Notes under the pieces: generated by a model | Seen by the model: only the letters and a program-made list of their open reading frames with translations | The model's database searches: none | Told to the model about the DNA's origin: nothing | Translations under genes and position numbers: made by a program | Assembly (NCBI GenBank): GCA_017470045.1 | Contig: JAFUFG010000096.1 | Coordinates: forward strand, 1-5,144 | DNA length: 5,144 nucleotides | Direction: 5' to 3' | Origin: Bacilli bacterium | GTDB lineage: Bacteria > Bacillota_I > Bacilli_A > RF39 > UBA660 | Shown: positions 1 through 5,097 of the stretch, in pieces | Numbering within the stretch: position 1 is the first letter of the stretch | Layout of the letters: each line of letters opens with the position of its first letter

Positions 1-961
1 AGACGACTTATACAATGCTTTAATGGAAGCAAATATTGAAATCCTAACAGAAGATGGAACAGATGATGCATCAGGAGACGAAATTACAGTTGATACTGAT
101 GTAGAAGATTTAACACTATCAAAAGATGTTAAAATTATTGACCCAGTAAGAATGTACTTAAAAGAAATCGGTCGTATTAACTTATTAACTTCTGATGAAG
201 AATTTGAATATGCAAAACGTGCAGAAGAAGGAGACGAAGAAGCAAAAAGAATGCTTGCTGAGTCTAACTTACGTTTGGTTGTATCTATCGCCAAAAGATA
301 TGTAGGACGTGGAATGTTATTCTTAGACCTTATCCAAGAAGGAAACATTGGTTTAATGAAAGCAGTAGATAAATTTGACCCATCAAAAGGATACAAATTC
401 TCTACTTATGCCACTTGGTGGATTAGACAAGCAATTACAAGAGCAATTGCTGATCAAGCTAGAACCATCCGTGTACCAGTACATATGGTAGAAACAATCA
501 ATAAATTAGCTCGTGTTCAAAGACAATTAACTCAAGAATTAAATCGTGAACCTACGGATGAAGAAATTGCTAAGAAATTAGGAATTACGGTAGAAAAAGT
601 TCGTGAAGTATATAAAATTTCTCAAGACCCAGTATCTCTAGAAACTCCAATTGGAGAAGAAGATGATTCTCATTTAGGAGACTTCATCAAAGATACCATG
701 ACAATGGGACCAGAAGAATATGCAACAGTGGAAATGTTAAAAGAAGAATTAAACGGAGTACTTGGAACTCTAACAGAAACAGAAGAAAAAGTATTACGTT
801 TAAGATTTGGTTTAGACGATGGTCAATGTAGAACTCTAGAAGAAGTAGGACAAATCTTTGGAGTAACTCGTGAACGTATTCGTCAAATTGAAGCAAAAGC
901 ACTTCGTAAATTAAGACATCCATCTCGTTCTAGAAAATTAAAGGACTTCTTAACAGACTAA
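1..961 (+). CDS. rpoD: Primary (housekeeping) RNA polymerase sigma factor, 5' truncated by window edge
   Basis: This is the primary sigma-70 factor (RpoD, called SigA in Firmicutes), which directs core RNA polymerase to -35/-10 promoters. The reading frame is open from base 2, where it reads [15 protein letters not shown]; that resembles the end of SigA region 1.1, so the ATG at 23 is internal and the true start lies before the window. An acidic linker follows, then region 1.2 ([16 protein letters not shown]). Region 2 contains [17 protein letters not shown], and the -10 recognition stretch [20 protein letters not shown] is encoded from about 386. Region 3 follows ([19 protein letters not shown]). 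Region 4 ends in the -35-binding helix-turn-helix [18 protein letters not shown], encoded at about 860-913. The 319 in-window residues match SigA closely from memory and show no lesion. The stop codon TAA (959-961) overlaps the trmK start. In Firmicutes dnaG usually lies upstream, but that is outside this window. Confidence 0.97.
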   Translation, partial: DDLYNALMEANIEILTEDGTDDASGDEITVDTDVEDLTLSKDVKIIDPVRMYLKEIGRINLLTSDEEFEYAKRAEEGDEEAKRMLAESNLRLVVSIAKRYVGRGMLFLDLIQEGNIGLMKAVDKFDPSKGYKFSTYATWWIRQAITRAIADQARTIRVPVHMVETINKLARVQRQLTQELNREPTDEEIAKKLGITVEKVREVYKISQDPVSLETPIGEEDDSHLGDFIKDTMTMGPEEYATVEMLKEELNGVLGTLTETEEKVLRLRFGLDDGQCRTLEEVGQIFGVTRERIRQIEAKALRKLRHPSRSRKLKDFLTD

Positions 962-1623
962 TGAATAATCGATTAAAAGCATTAGCTACATTAGTAGATG
1001 CAAATTCTACTATATTAGATATTGGTTGTGATCATGCTTTTCTAGATATCTATTTAGTAAATAAAGACATTGGAATCAAAGCAATCGCATCTGATATTGC
1101 CGAAGGACCTCTAGAACAAGCCAAGAAAAACATCGAGCGAGTAGGTCTAACGGACCAAATCGAAACTAGATTAGGAAATGGATTAGCACCATATACAAGT
1201 GATATTGATACGATTATTATCTCTGGTATGGGTGGACGAAATATGATTGGTATTTTTAAAGGTCATATGAAAAAGATTAAAAATGTTAATACTATCATAT
1301 TAAGTCCTAATAACTATCAAGAGGATATTAAAGTATTCTTATGTAAAAATGGCTTCTATATAGAAGAGGAAGAATTTGTCAAAGACAAACGATTCATCTA
1401 TCAATTAATTAAATTCAAAAGAGGAAAGAAACGATATACCAAAAGACAATATTTCTTTGGTCCAATCTTTTTAATCAAAAAAGGAGAACTATTCCAAGAG
1501 TATTATGAAAGAGAAAGAAAAAGTAGAGAGATTATTCTACAATTTCTACCAAAAAGTTATCGTTTAAAAAGAAGAAAAGTAAAAAAAGAAATCGAACTTA
1601 TCGAGAAAGAATTACAAAAATAA
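961..1623 (+). CDS. trmK: tRNA (adenine(22)-N(1))-methyltransferase TrmK
   Basis: TrmK transfers a methyl group from S-adenosylmethionine to N1 of adenine 22 in the tRNA D-loop region, in the cytoplasm. The 220-residue product has the family layout. An N-terminal Rossmann fold carries SAM motif I (ILDIGCDHAFLDIYL, residues 18-32) and the acidic ribose-binding motif (ASDIAEGPLEQAKKNI, 43-58). The family signature ISGMGGRNM is at 87-95 and a probable target-base loop ILSPNN at 113-118, where relatives usually have LQPN. The lysine/arginine-rich C-terminal third, after FFGPIFL, is helical and coiled-coil-like, as expected for the tRNA-binding domain. The length is normal for the family. The sigA-trmK order is the B. 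subtilis sigA-yqfN order. The start overlaps the rpoD stop by one base (TAATG) with only a distant AAAGGA (940-945) upstream, so translation probably depends on coupling to rpoD. The usual third gene (yqfO, Nif3-like) is not present here. Confidence 0.93.
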   Translation: MNNRLKALATLVDANSTILDIGCDHAFLDIYLVNKDIGIKAIASDIAEGPLEQAKKNIERVGLTDQIETRLGNGLAPYTSDIDTIIISGMGGRNMIGIFKGHMKKIKNVNTIILSPNNYQEDIKVFLCKNGFYIEEEEFVKDKRFIYQLIKFKRGKKRYTKRQYFFGPIFLIKKGELFQEYYERERKSREIILQFLPKSYRLKRRKVKKEIELIEKELQK

Positions 1624-1647
1624 AAGATCTTACAAAGATCTTTTTTT
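1622..1647. terminator. Bidirectional intrinsic terminator between convergent trmK and the NadR-like gene
   Basis: A 10-bp perfect stem (1622-1631 pairing with 1635-1644) encloses a 3-base ACA loop. On the plus strand it runs into seven T residues (1641-1647). On the minus strand the stem is followed by TATTTTTG. The element therefore has the form of an intrinsic terminator in both directions. It contains both stop codons: trmK TAA at 1621-1623 touches the left arm, and the minus-strand TAA at 1630-1632 lies at the loop. The stem is rich in A-T pairs (only two G-C pairs per arm), so strength is uncertain. Confidence 0.75.
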
Positions 1648-2097
1648 GTTTATATAATCATTATAAACTTGTATTTTTAAATACTTTTGATATTTTTCAG
1701 GATTATTTCGTATCTTTGTTGCGGAAATATCAATCTCTTTTGGAACAAATACATTCTCAATTCCAAAGGCATCCGCAACATACTCTCCGTATTTTTCTCC
1801 AGAATAGAATCTGGTAACAGGTATTCCATGAAACATCTTCTTTAAATAATCGGTTTGTATCTGGATACTTTCTGGATCCATTCCATATCTTTTAGGAGGG
1901 TTTGTACCTAATAGAATATTCGCATCTGGATAAAGTTCCTTTAACCAGTTCGCTCTTACTTCCAAGGAAATATCGGTAACATCCGTATCATTAATCAGAA
2001 TATAGAATAAATCATTCTCCTGAATTCCCTTTTGAATTAATTGATCATGTCCTAGATGCAAAGGAGCAAATTTTCCAATCGTAAAACCGATATTCAT
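1630..2097 (-). CDS. Stand-alone NadR-like nucleotidyltransferase (probable NMN adenylyltransferase)
   Basis: This is a small cytoplasmic nucleotidyltransferase of the HxGH superfamily, closest in pattern to the NMN adenylyltransferase domain of NadR. That activity makes NAD from nicotinamide mononucleotide and ATP during salvage. Residue numbers count from the ATG at 2097. The ATP-binding signature GKFAPLHLGHDQLI (8-21) carries HLGH at 14-17. VRANWLKELYP (47-57) parallels the DRLRWL segment of NadR, SGEKYGEYVADAF (99-111) the substrate-side segment, and ISATKIRNNPEKYQKYL (124-140) is the second ATP signature (ISxTxxR). At 155 residues it ends just after this fold, so the ribosylnicotinamide kinase domain of full NadR is absent. 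An in-frame TTG at 2109 would add four residues. ATG at 2097 is preferred because GGTGAT sits 4 nt upstream and the likely transcription start lies near 2107. The last codons form one arm of the terminator. Another nucleotidyl transfer substrate remains possible. Confidence 0.75.
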   Translation of the reverse strand: MNIGFTIGKFAPLHLGHDQLIQKGIQENDLFYILINDTDVTDISLEVRANWLKELYPDANILLGTNPPKRYGMDPESIQIQTDYLKKMFHGIPVTRFYSGEKYGEYVADAFGIENVFVPKEIDISATKIRNNPEKYQKYLKIQVYNDYINKKRSL

Positions 2098-2101
2098 GAT
2101 A

Positions 2102-2107
2102 ATCACC
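2102..2107 (-). promoter_or_regulatory. Ribosome binding site deciding the ATG start of the NadR-like gene
   Basis: The minus strand reads GGTGAT, a perfect match to part of the anti-Shine-Dalgarno complement, followed by TATC and then ATG at 2097. The alternative TTG start at 2109 lies upstream of this site and has no binding site of its own, so the ATG is favoured. Confidence 0.75.
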
Positions 2108-2113
2108 AAAAAT

Positions 2114-2122
2114 ATTATAACA
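2114..2122 (-). promoter_or_regulatory. Extended -10 promoter element for the NadR-like gene
   Basis: The minus strand reads TGTTATAAT, an exact extended -10 (TG-n-TATAAT) at 2122-2114. The expected transcription start is about 7 nt further, near 2107, giving a leader of roughly 10 nt that just includes the GGTGAT ribosome site. No convincing -35 hexamer is visible at the right distance (AAGAAA there), which is tolerated for extended -10 promoters. The element lies immediately next to the stop codon (2125-2127) of the upstream membrane-protein gene, so the downstream gene could be expressed both by read-through and from here. Confidence 0.5.
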
Positions 2123-2124
2123 TA

Positions 2125-2490
2125 TTAAGATTTCTTTTTCTTTGTATTAATTCCAATCATTCCACCGAGAGTAGTACTAGAAAGTAGTATTGTATGATAA
2201 AGAATAAAATGAATAGAAATGGAATTAGTAGATAGACAAACAATAAAGGAAAACAAAATCAGTAAAACTCCTAGTTTAATTCCATCCAAATAACCATTTT
2301 TTATGGCACTACGACCTAGTAGAATACTATAGAAGATTAAAGTAATGACAAAGATTGCCATTTTAAATACTTGGAAGGTATTGGTAGAAATAAAATCAAA
2401 ATAGTAGAGTATGGTAAGTAGAAAAGTAAGAATCGCAAACGATAATAAAATACTTCCAAAAGAAATCAAATACTTCTTAAATTGTTTCAT
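2125..2490 (-). CDS. TIGR04086 (YrzE-like) family four-helix membrane protein
   Basis: The product is a 121-residue integral membrane protein of unknown biochemical function. Four hydrophobic segments are visible at about residues 7-31, 40-58, 70-88 and 93-114, flanked by a basic N-terminus (KQFKKY) and a basic tail (KKKK). Two patterns place it in the TIGR04086 family. One is the small-residue and charged linker after helix two, GRSAIKNGYLDGIKLG (59-74), where relatives have G.xxAgrk.GwlhGlxxG. The other is the closing LGGMIGIN (108-115), matching the family's LGGxiGVN. The length is typical. The start is well supported: GAGGTGAT ends 2 nt before ATG. It is divergent from the DUF421 gene and is followed 27 nt later by the NadR-like gene on the same strand. 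Nothing in the sequence ties its role to NAD salvage. Family assignment is from remembered patterns and function is not inferred. Confidence 0.8.
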   Translation of the reverse strand: MKQFKKYLISFGSILLSFAILTFLLTILYYFDFISTNTFQVFKMAIFVITLIFYSILLGRSAIKNGYLDGIKLGVLLILFSFIVCLSTNSISIHFILYHTILLSSTTLGGMIGINTKKKKS

Positions 2491-2492
2491 AC

Positions 2493-2500
2493 ATCACCTC
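2493..2500 (-). promoter_or_regulatory. Strong ribosome binding site of the TIGR04086-type gene
   Basis: The minus strand reads GAGGTGAT, the best Shine-Dalgarno match in the window, followed by GT and ATG at 2490. This fixes the start of the membrane protein. Confidence 0.8.
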
Positions 2501-2527
2501 TAATAAAGAATATGTTTAAAGTTAAAA

Positions 2528-2535
2528 ATTATACT
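2528..2535. promoter_or_regulatory. Back-to-back -10-like boxes in the divergent intergenic region
   Basis: The 66-bp divergent region (2491-2556) must hold the promoters of both flanking genes unless these lie inside the genes. On the minus strand there is a perfect TATAAT at 2533-2528. On the plus strand TATACT occurs at 2530-2535, with CATAAT as an alternative at 2536-2541. The two strands' boxes share the same bases, so polymerase binding could be mutually exclusive. No good -35 hexamer is seen on either strand, and in such AT-rich DNA chance boxes are common, so confidence is low. Confidence 0.35.
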
Positions 2536-2547
2536 CATAATAATATT

Positions 2548-2553
2548 GGTGAG
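2548..2553 (+). promoter_or_regulatory. Ribosome binding site deciding the start of the DUF421 gene
   Basis: GGTGAG followed by CTT and ATG at 2557 matches the spacing of the other starts here. The upstream in-frame starts (TTG 2482, ATG 2512) have no such site, and the first would overlap the divergent gene. Confidence 0.75.
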
Positions 2554-2556
2554 CTT

Positions 2557-3207
2557 ATGAAATATATAACAATATCATGGAGAAGTTTTTTCTTTTATAT
2601 TTTAATTGGAGTATTATATCGAATGATGGGAAAACGAGAAGTAGCAGAATTATCGATTATGGATTTATTAGTATCATTCTTTATTGCCCAACTAGCATCG
2701 ATTGCCATTGAAAACTATAATCAATCGATATTAGTATCCATTTTACCAATCACTATTTTAGTAGTATTACAAATGATTAGTAGTAAGTTAGAATTAAAAA
2801 GTGGTAAAGCAAGAAAGGTAATTGATGGAGAACTGTCGATTATCATTAATCAAGGAAAAGTAAATTTCAAAGAAATGTTAAAGCAACGATATAATATTGA
2901 AGATTTATTAGGACAACTTCGAGAACAAGGAATTAAGTCCATTGAAGAAGTCGACTATGCCATACTAGAAACAGATGGGAAGTTATCCATTTTTAAGAAG
3001 CAAGATGATCCATCTAGTACTTTTCCTTTACCAATCATAGTAGATGGAGAAATACAAAATAAAACACTAATTCAATTAAATAAAACCGTAGAGTGGTTAG
3101 AAAAAGAATTAAAAATAGAAGATGTAATACCAGAAGAAGTATTCTATGCTTTTTATCAAAATAAGAATTTATTTATTATAAAAAAATCAACAATATCCGA
3201 CAATTAA
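2557..3207 (+). CDS. DUF421 (YetF-like) membrane protein
   Basis: This is a 216-residue member of the DUF421 family (YetF/YrbG-type), membrane-anchored proteins with a cytoplasmic C-terminal domain. Their biochemical role is not established; some relatives are linked to spore-membrane properties in Bacillus. Hydrophobic segments lie at about residues 4-22, 33-51 and 58-74. Between the first two is the family signature YRMMGKREVAELSIMDLLVS (21-40). After the membrane part comes the soluble domain, with DGELSIIINQGKVNF (90-104), IEDLLGQLREQGIKSIEEV (114-132) and AILETDGKLSIFKK (135-148), as in relatives. A C-terminal extension then ends in YQNKNLFIIKKS. ATG at 2557 is chosen over upstream in-frame starts because GGTGAG lies 3 nt away and relatives begin right at this hydrophobic helix. 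Only 27 bp separate it from the hydrolase gene, so the two are probably co-transcribed. Confidence 0.88.
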   Translation: MKYITISWRSFFFYILIGVLYRMMGKREVAELSIMDLLVSFFIAQLASIAIENYNQSILVSILPITILVVLQMISSKLELKSGKARKVIDGELSIIINQGKVNFKEMLKQRYNIEDLLGQLREQGIKSIEEVDYAILETDGKLSIFKKQDDPSSTFPLPIIVDGEIQNKTLIQLNKTVEWLEKELKIEDVIPEEVFYAFYQNKNLFIIKKSTISDN

Positions 3208-3234
3208 AATTGGTAGAGTAGAATTGGTGATGAT

Positions 3235-4377
3235 ATGAAAAAAATATTAATTCTATCCGTTCTATGTCTATCCGTATTTAATCTAATAAAAACTCCCGTA
3301 AAACAAGAAGAATTTCGTGGAGTTTTTATTAGTTATATCGAAATTCAAAGATATTGTAATGAGAATCAAGAAAAATCCAAAAAGAATATTCAGAAAATGG
3401 TAAAGAAAATAAAAGAAAGTAAAATGAATACAATTATTCTACAAGTTCGTAGTAATTGTGATGCTATATATCCATCTGCATATTTTCCATGGAGTAAGAG
3501 TCTAACTGGAATAGAAGGTGTAGAATATTTTGATGTACTAGATTATTTTATAAAAGAAAGTGAGAAATATGATTTAAAATTATACGCATGGATTAATCCG
3601 TACCGAATTCGAACAACGGATGAAATTGACTCCATTAACAAGAAAAGTCCAGCGTATCCGTATCTAAATACCGAAACTATATATCGAAATAATGGAGTAT
3701 ACTTTAATCCGAGTAAAAAAGAAGTAGAAGATTTAATTGTAAATGGAGTAGAAGAAATCATTCAAAATTATAAAGTCAATGGAATCTTATTTGATGATTA
3801 TTTTTATCCAGGAGATGATGTCGATAATAAAGACTATGAAGAATATATTAATAATCATCCGTATCAAACCATCCGAAATTACCGATTAGGAGTAATTAAT
3901 CATCTGATCAAAAGAGTTTATCAAGTATGCCACAAGAATGATGTGTTATTTGGAATAAGTCCAGATGGAAATATTGAAAATAATTATGAAAATCATTATG
4001 CAGATGTAAAAAGATGGGTAGAAGAGAAAGAATATATTGATTTTATCATGCCTCAAATCTATTATGGATTTTTAAATGAAACAAAACCATTCTATCAGAC
4101 CGTAAAAGAATGGGATAATTTAATTAAAAATAAAAAAGTAGAGCTAGTAATTGCTTTAGCCTTATACAAAAGTGGAACGATCGATGAATATGCAAAATCT
4201 GGAAAAGAAGAGTGGTTACACAATAATAATATTTTAAAGAAAGAAGTTATTATTTCTAGAAATAGAATTCATTATAAAGGGTTTAGTATCTTTCGATATG
4301 ATAATTTTTATGAAGAAGAGTTTTACAATGATCAACTAATTGAAGAAGTCAAAAACTTGACAGATATTTTAAACTAA
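3235..4377 (+). CDS. Exported GHL10 / YngK-like glycoside hydrolase-like protein
   Basis: The 380-residue product belongs to the GHL10 (formerly DUF187, YngK-like) TIM-barrel family, thought to act on surface or extracellular glycans; the exact substrate is unknown. Residues 1-19 (KK then ILILSVLCLSVFNLI) form a signal peptide or anchor. Cys11 is preceded by SVL, not a proper lipobox, so lipidation is doubtful. Family motifs run in order: FRGVFISYIEI (27-37), NTIILQVRSNCDAIYPSAYF (65-84), LKLYAWINPYRI (114-125), VYFNPSKKEVEDLI (155-168), VNGILFDDYFYPG (181-193, the acidic pair at 187-188 being the best candidate for the active site), FGISPDGN (239-246) and YIDFIMPQIYYGF (267-279). The length covers one barrel with no added binding domains, shorter than multidomain relatives. 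ATG follows GGTGAT by 3 nt. It lies behind the DUF421 gene in a probable two-gene operon, with no recognisable terminator after it. Confidence 0.88.
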   Translation: MKKILILSVLCLSVFNLIKTPVKQEEFRGVFISYIEIQRYCNENQEKSKKNIQKMVKKIKESKMNTIILQVRSNCDAIYPSAYFPWSKSLTGIEGVEYFDVLDYFIKESEKYDLKLYAWINPYRIRTTDEIDSINKKSPAYPYLNTETIYRNNGVYFNPSKKEVEDLIVNGVEEIIQNYKVNGILFDDYFYPGDDVDNKDYEEYINNHPYQTIRNYRLGVINHLIKRVYQVCHKNDVLFGISPDGNIENNYENHYADVKRWVEEKEYIDFIMPQIYYGFLNETKPFYQTVKEWDNLIKNKKVELVIALALYKSGTIDEYAKSGKEEWLHNNNILKKEVIISRNRIHYKGFSIFRYDNFYEEEFYNDQLIEEVKNLTDILN

Positions 4378-4403
4378 TACTTTAATTTTTATTGGAAATT
4401 CAC

Positions 4404-4409
4404 TATAAT
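4404..4409 (+). promoter_or_regulatory. Candidate promoter (-10 TATAAT) for the prepilin-like gene
   Basis: A consensus TATAAT lies 24 bp before the GTG start. The hexamer at the 17-bp spacing (4381-4386) is TTTAAT, a weak -35, and no TG extension is present. The box suggests separate transcription of the prepilin-like gene from the operon before it. Confidence 0.5.
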
Positions 4410-4421
4410 GAAATTAAAGGT

Positions 4422-4429
4422 AAGGTGAT
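4422..4429 (+). promoter_or_regulatory. Ribosome binding site deciding the GTG start of the prepilin-like gene
   Basis: AAGGTGAT lies 3 nt before GTG at 4433. An in-frame TAA at 4421-4423 closes the frame just upstream, and the next in-frame ATG would remove the whole leader and hydrophobic helix, so GTG is the only sensible start. Confidence 0.85.
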
Positions 4430-4432
4430 AGA

Positions 4433-4999
4433 GTGAAAGGAAGAAATAAGAAAGGATTTACATTGGTAGAGCTATTGGCATCATTAGTAATACTTGGGTT
4501 ATTAACAGCAGTCGCAGCTCCAAATATTATAGGTATTTTATCTTCTACAAAGACAGAAACATATGTAACAGATGCAAATAAATTGAGAACTTTAGCAGAA
4601 TATAAGATACGTAGTGGAAACAGTATTGAAAGACCAAGCAGAGCTGGAGAATGTATCTTTATGACAATGAAATATTTAGGAACAAGCGAGTTCAAAAAGC
4701 CTCCATATGGTGGTACTTATCAAGATGATAGATCATTCGTTGTAATTTGTAGAGAAAATGTAACAGTAAGTGGAACAACAACTGAAAAATATGTTTACTA
4801 TACACAATTAATCGAAAAAATAGAAGATCCTTCCGTAAAATATAGCGGTATTCAACTAAGAAAAAATGACAATATAAAATCGGATAAAGTTAATGGATCT
4901 ATCTCAAGTCCTGTAAAACCAACATCAGGAACAGCCACATTAACAACAGTAGATGGAAAACCACTAAGTATCATTGTAAAAGGAAGATATACAGGATAG
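4433..4999 (+). CDS. Type IV prepilin-like protein (N-terminal methylation/cleavage motif)
   Basis: The 188-residue product starts at GTG and has a textbook class III (type IV pilin) leader. A short basic stretch (KGRNKK) and Gly8 precede FTLVELLASLVILGLLTAVA. Prepilin peptidase should cut between Gly8 and Phe9, leaving Glu at mature position 5, the conserved residue of pilins and pseudopilins. Residues 9-36 form the assembly helix, continuing into the amphipathic segment to about 60. The C-terminal domain is not one I recognise. It has two cysteines (Cys74, Cys106) that could form a disulfide, a tyrosine-rich stretch (EKYVYYTQL) and a Ser/Thr/Gly-rich end. The length exceeds ComGC-type competence pilins (about 100 residues). 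It could be a minor or major pilin, a pseudopilin, or a surface protein using the same export route. No peptidase, ATPase or platform protein is in view. Confidence 0.8.
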   Translation: MKGRNKKGFTLVELLASLVILGLLTAVAAPNIIGILSSTKTETYVTDANKLRTLAEYKIRSGNSIERPSRAGECIFMTMKYLGTSEFKKPPYGGTYQDDRSFVVICRENVTVSGTTTEKYVYYTQLIEKIEDPSVKYSGIQLRKNDNIKSDKVNGSISSPVKPTSGTATLTTVDGKPLSIIVKGRYTG

Positions 5000-5034
5000 A
5001 ATTGTAAACTAAAATGTAAATAGACAAATAGTTA

Positions 5035-5063
5035 TTGAAAATGAAAAAAAGAAATGATATATT
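5035..5063 (+). promoter_or_regulatory. Well-formed sigma-A type promoter for the gene at the right edge
   Basis: TTGAAA (5035-5040) and TATATT (5058-5063) are separated by exactly 17 bp, and TG at 5055-5056 makes an extended -10. This is the most complete promoter in the window. It lies in the 98-bp gap after the prepilin-like gene and should start transcription near 5070, about 28 nt before ATG at 5098. Confidence 0.65.
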
Positions 5064-5097
5064 TAAAATGTAATAAAAATAGAAAGAGAGTGGAAAG

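Noticed and set aside
23..25. ATG at 23 as the rpoD start
   Set aside because: The frame is open to the window edge and the upstream codons read like SigA region 1.1, so this Met is internal.
687..923. 78-residue open frame on the minus strand inside rpoD
   Set aside because: It is fully antisense to a strongly conserved sigma-factor region, has leucine-rich composition typical of the reverse frame of acidic coding sequence, and no ribosome site was evident.
2482..2556. N-terminal extension of the DUF421 gene from TTG at 2482 (or ATG at 2512)
   Set aside because: It would overlap the divergent gene start and the intergenic control region, lacks a ribosome site, and encodes residues absent from family members, whereas ATG 2557 has GGTGAG at proper spacing.
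3208..3228. Direct repeat AATTGGT at 3208-3214 and 3222-3228
   Set aside because: Seven AT-rich bases, the second copy being part of the ribosome site of the hydrolase gene; most likely chance.
3265..3267. Lipoprotein attachment cysteine in the hydrolase signal peptide (Cys11)
   Set aside because: The preceding residues S-V-L do not fit the lipobox, which needs a small residue just before the cysteine.
3543..3761. 72-residue minus-strand frame inside the GHL10-like gene
   Set aside because: The plus-strand frame there carries conserved family motifs; the antisense frame matches nothing I recognise.
4369..4390. Possible terminator after the GHL10-like gene (TTAAA/TTTAA followed by TTTTT)
   Set aside because: The stem is only 5 A-T pairs with a 7-base loop, too weak to call an intrinsic terminator.
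4414..4695. 93-residue minus-strand frame over the prepilin-like gene
   Set aside because: It is the reverse shadow of the pilin leader and helix; the plus strand has a clear ribosome site and leader motif.
5011..5073. Repeated AAAATGTAA at 5011-5019 and 5065-5073
   Set aside because: Short, AT-rich and not part of a larger repeat; chance is sufficient explanation.
5041..5073. Mini-frame starting ATG at 5041 (10 codons)
   Set aside because: It lies inside the promoter spacer and -10 region of the next gene and has no ribosome site.
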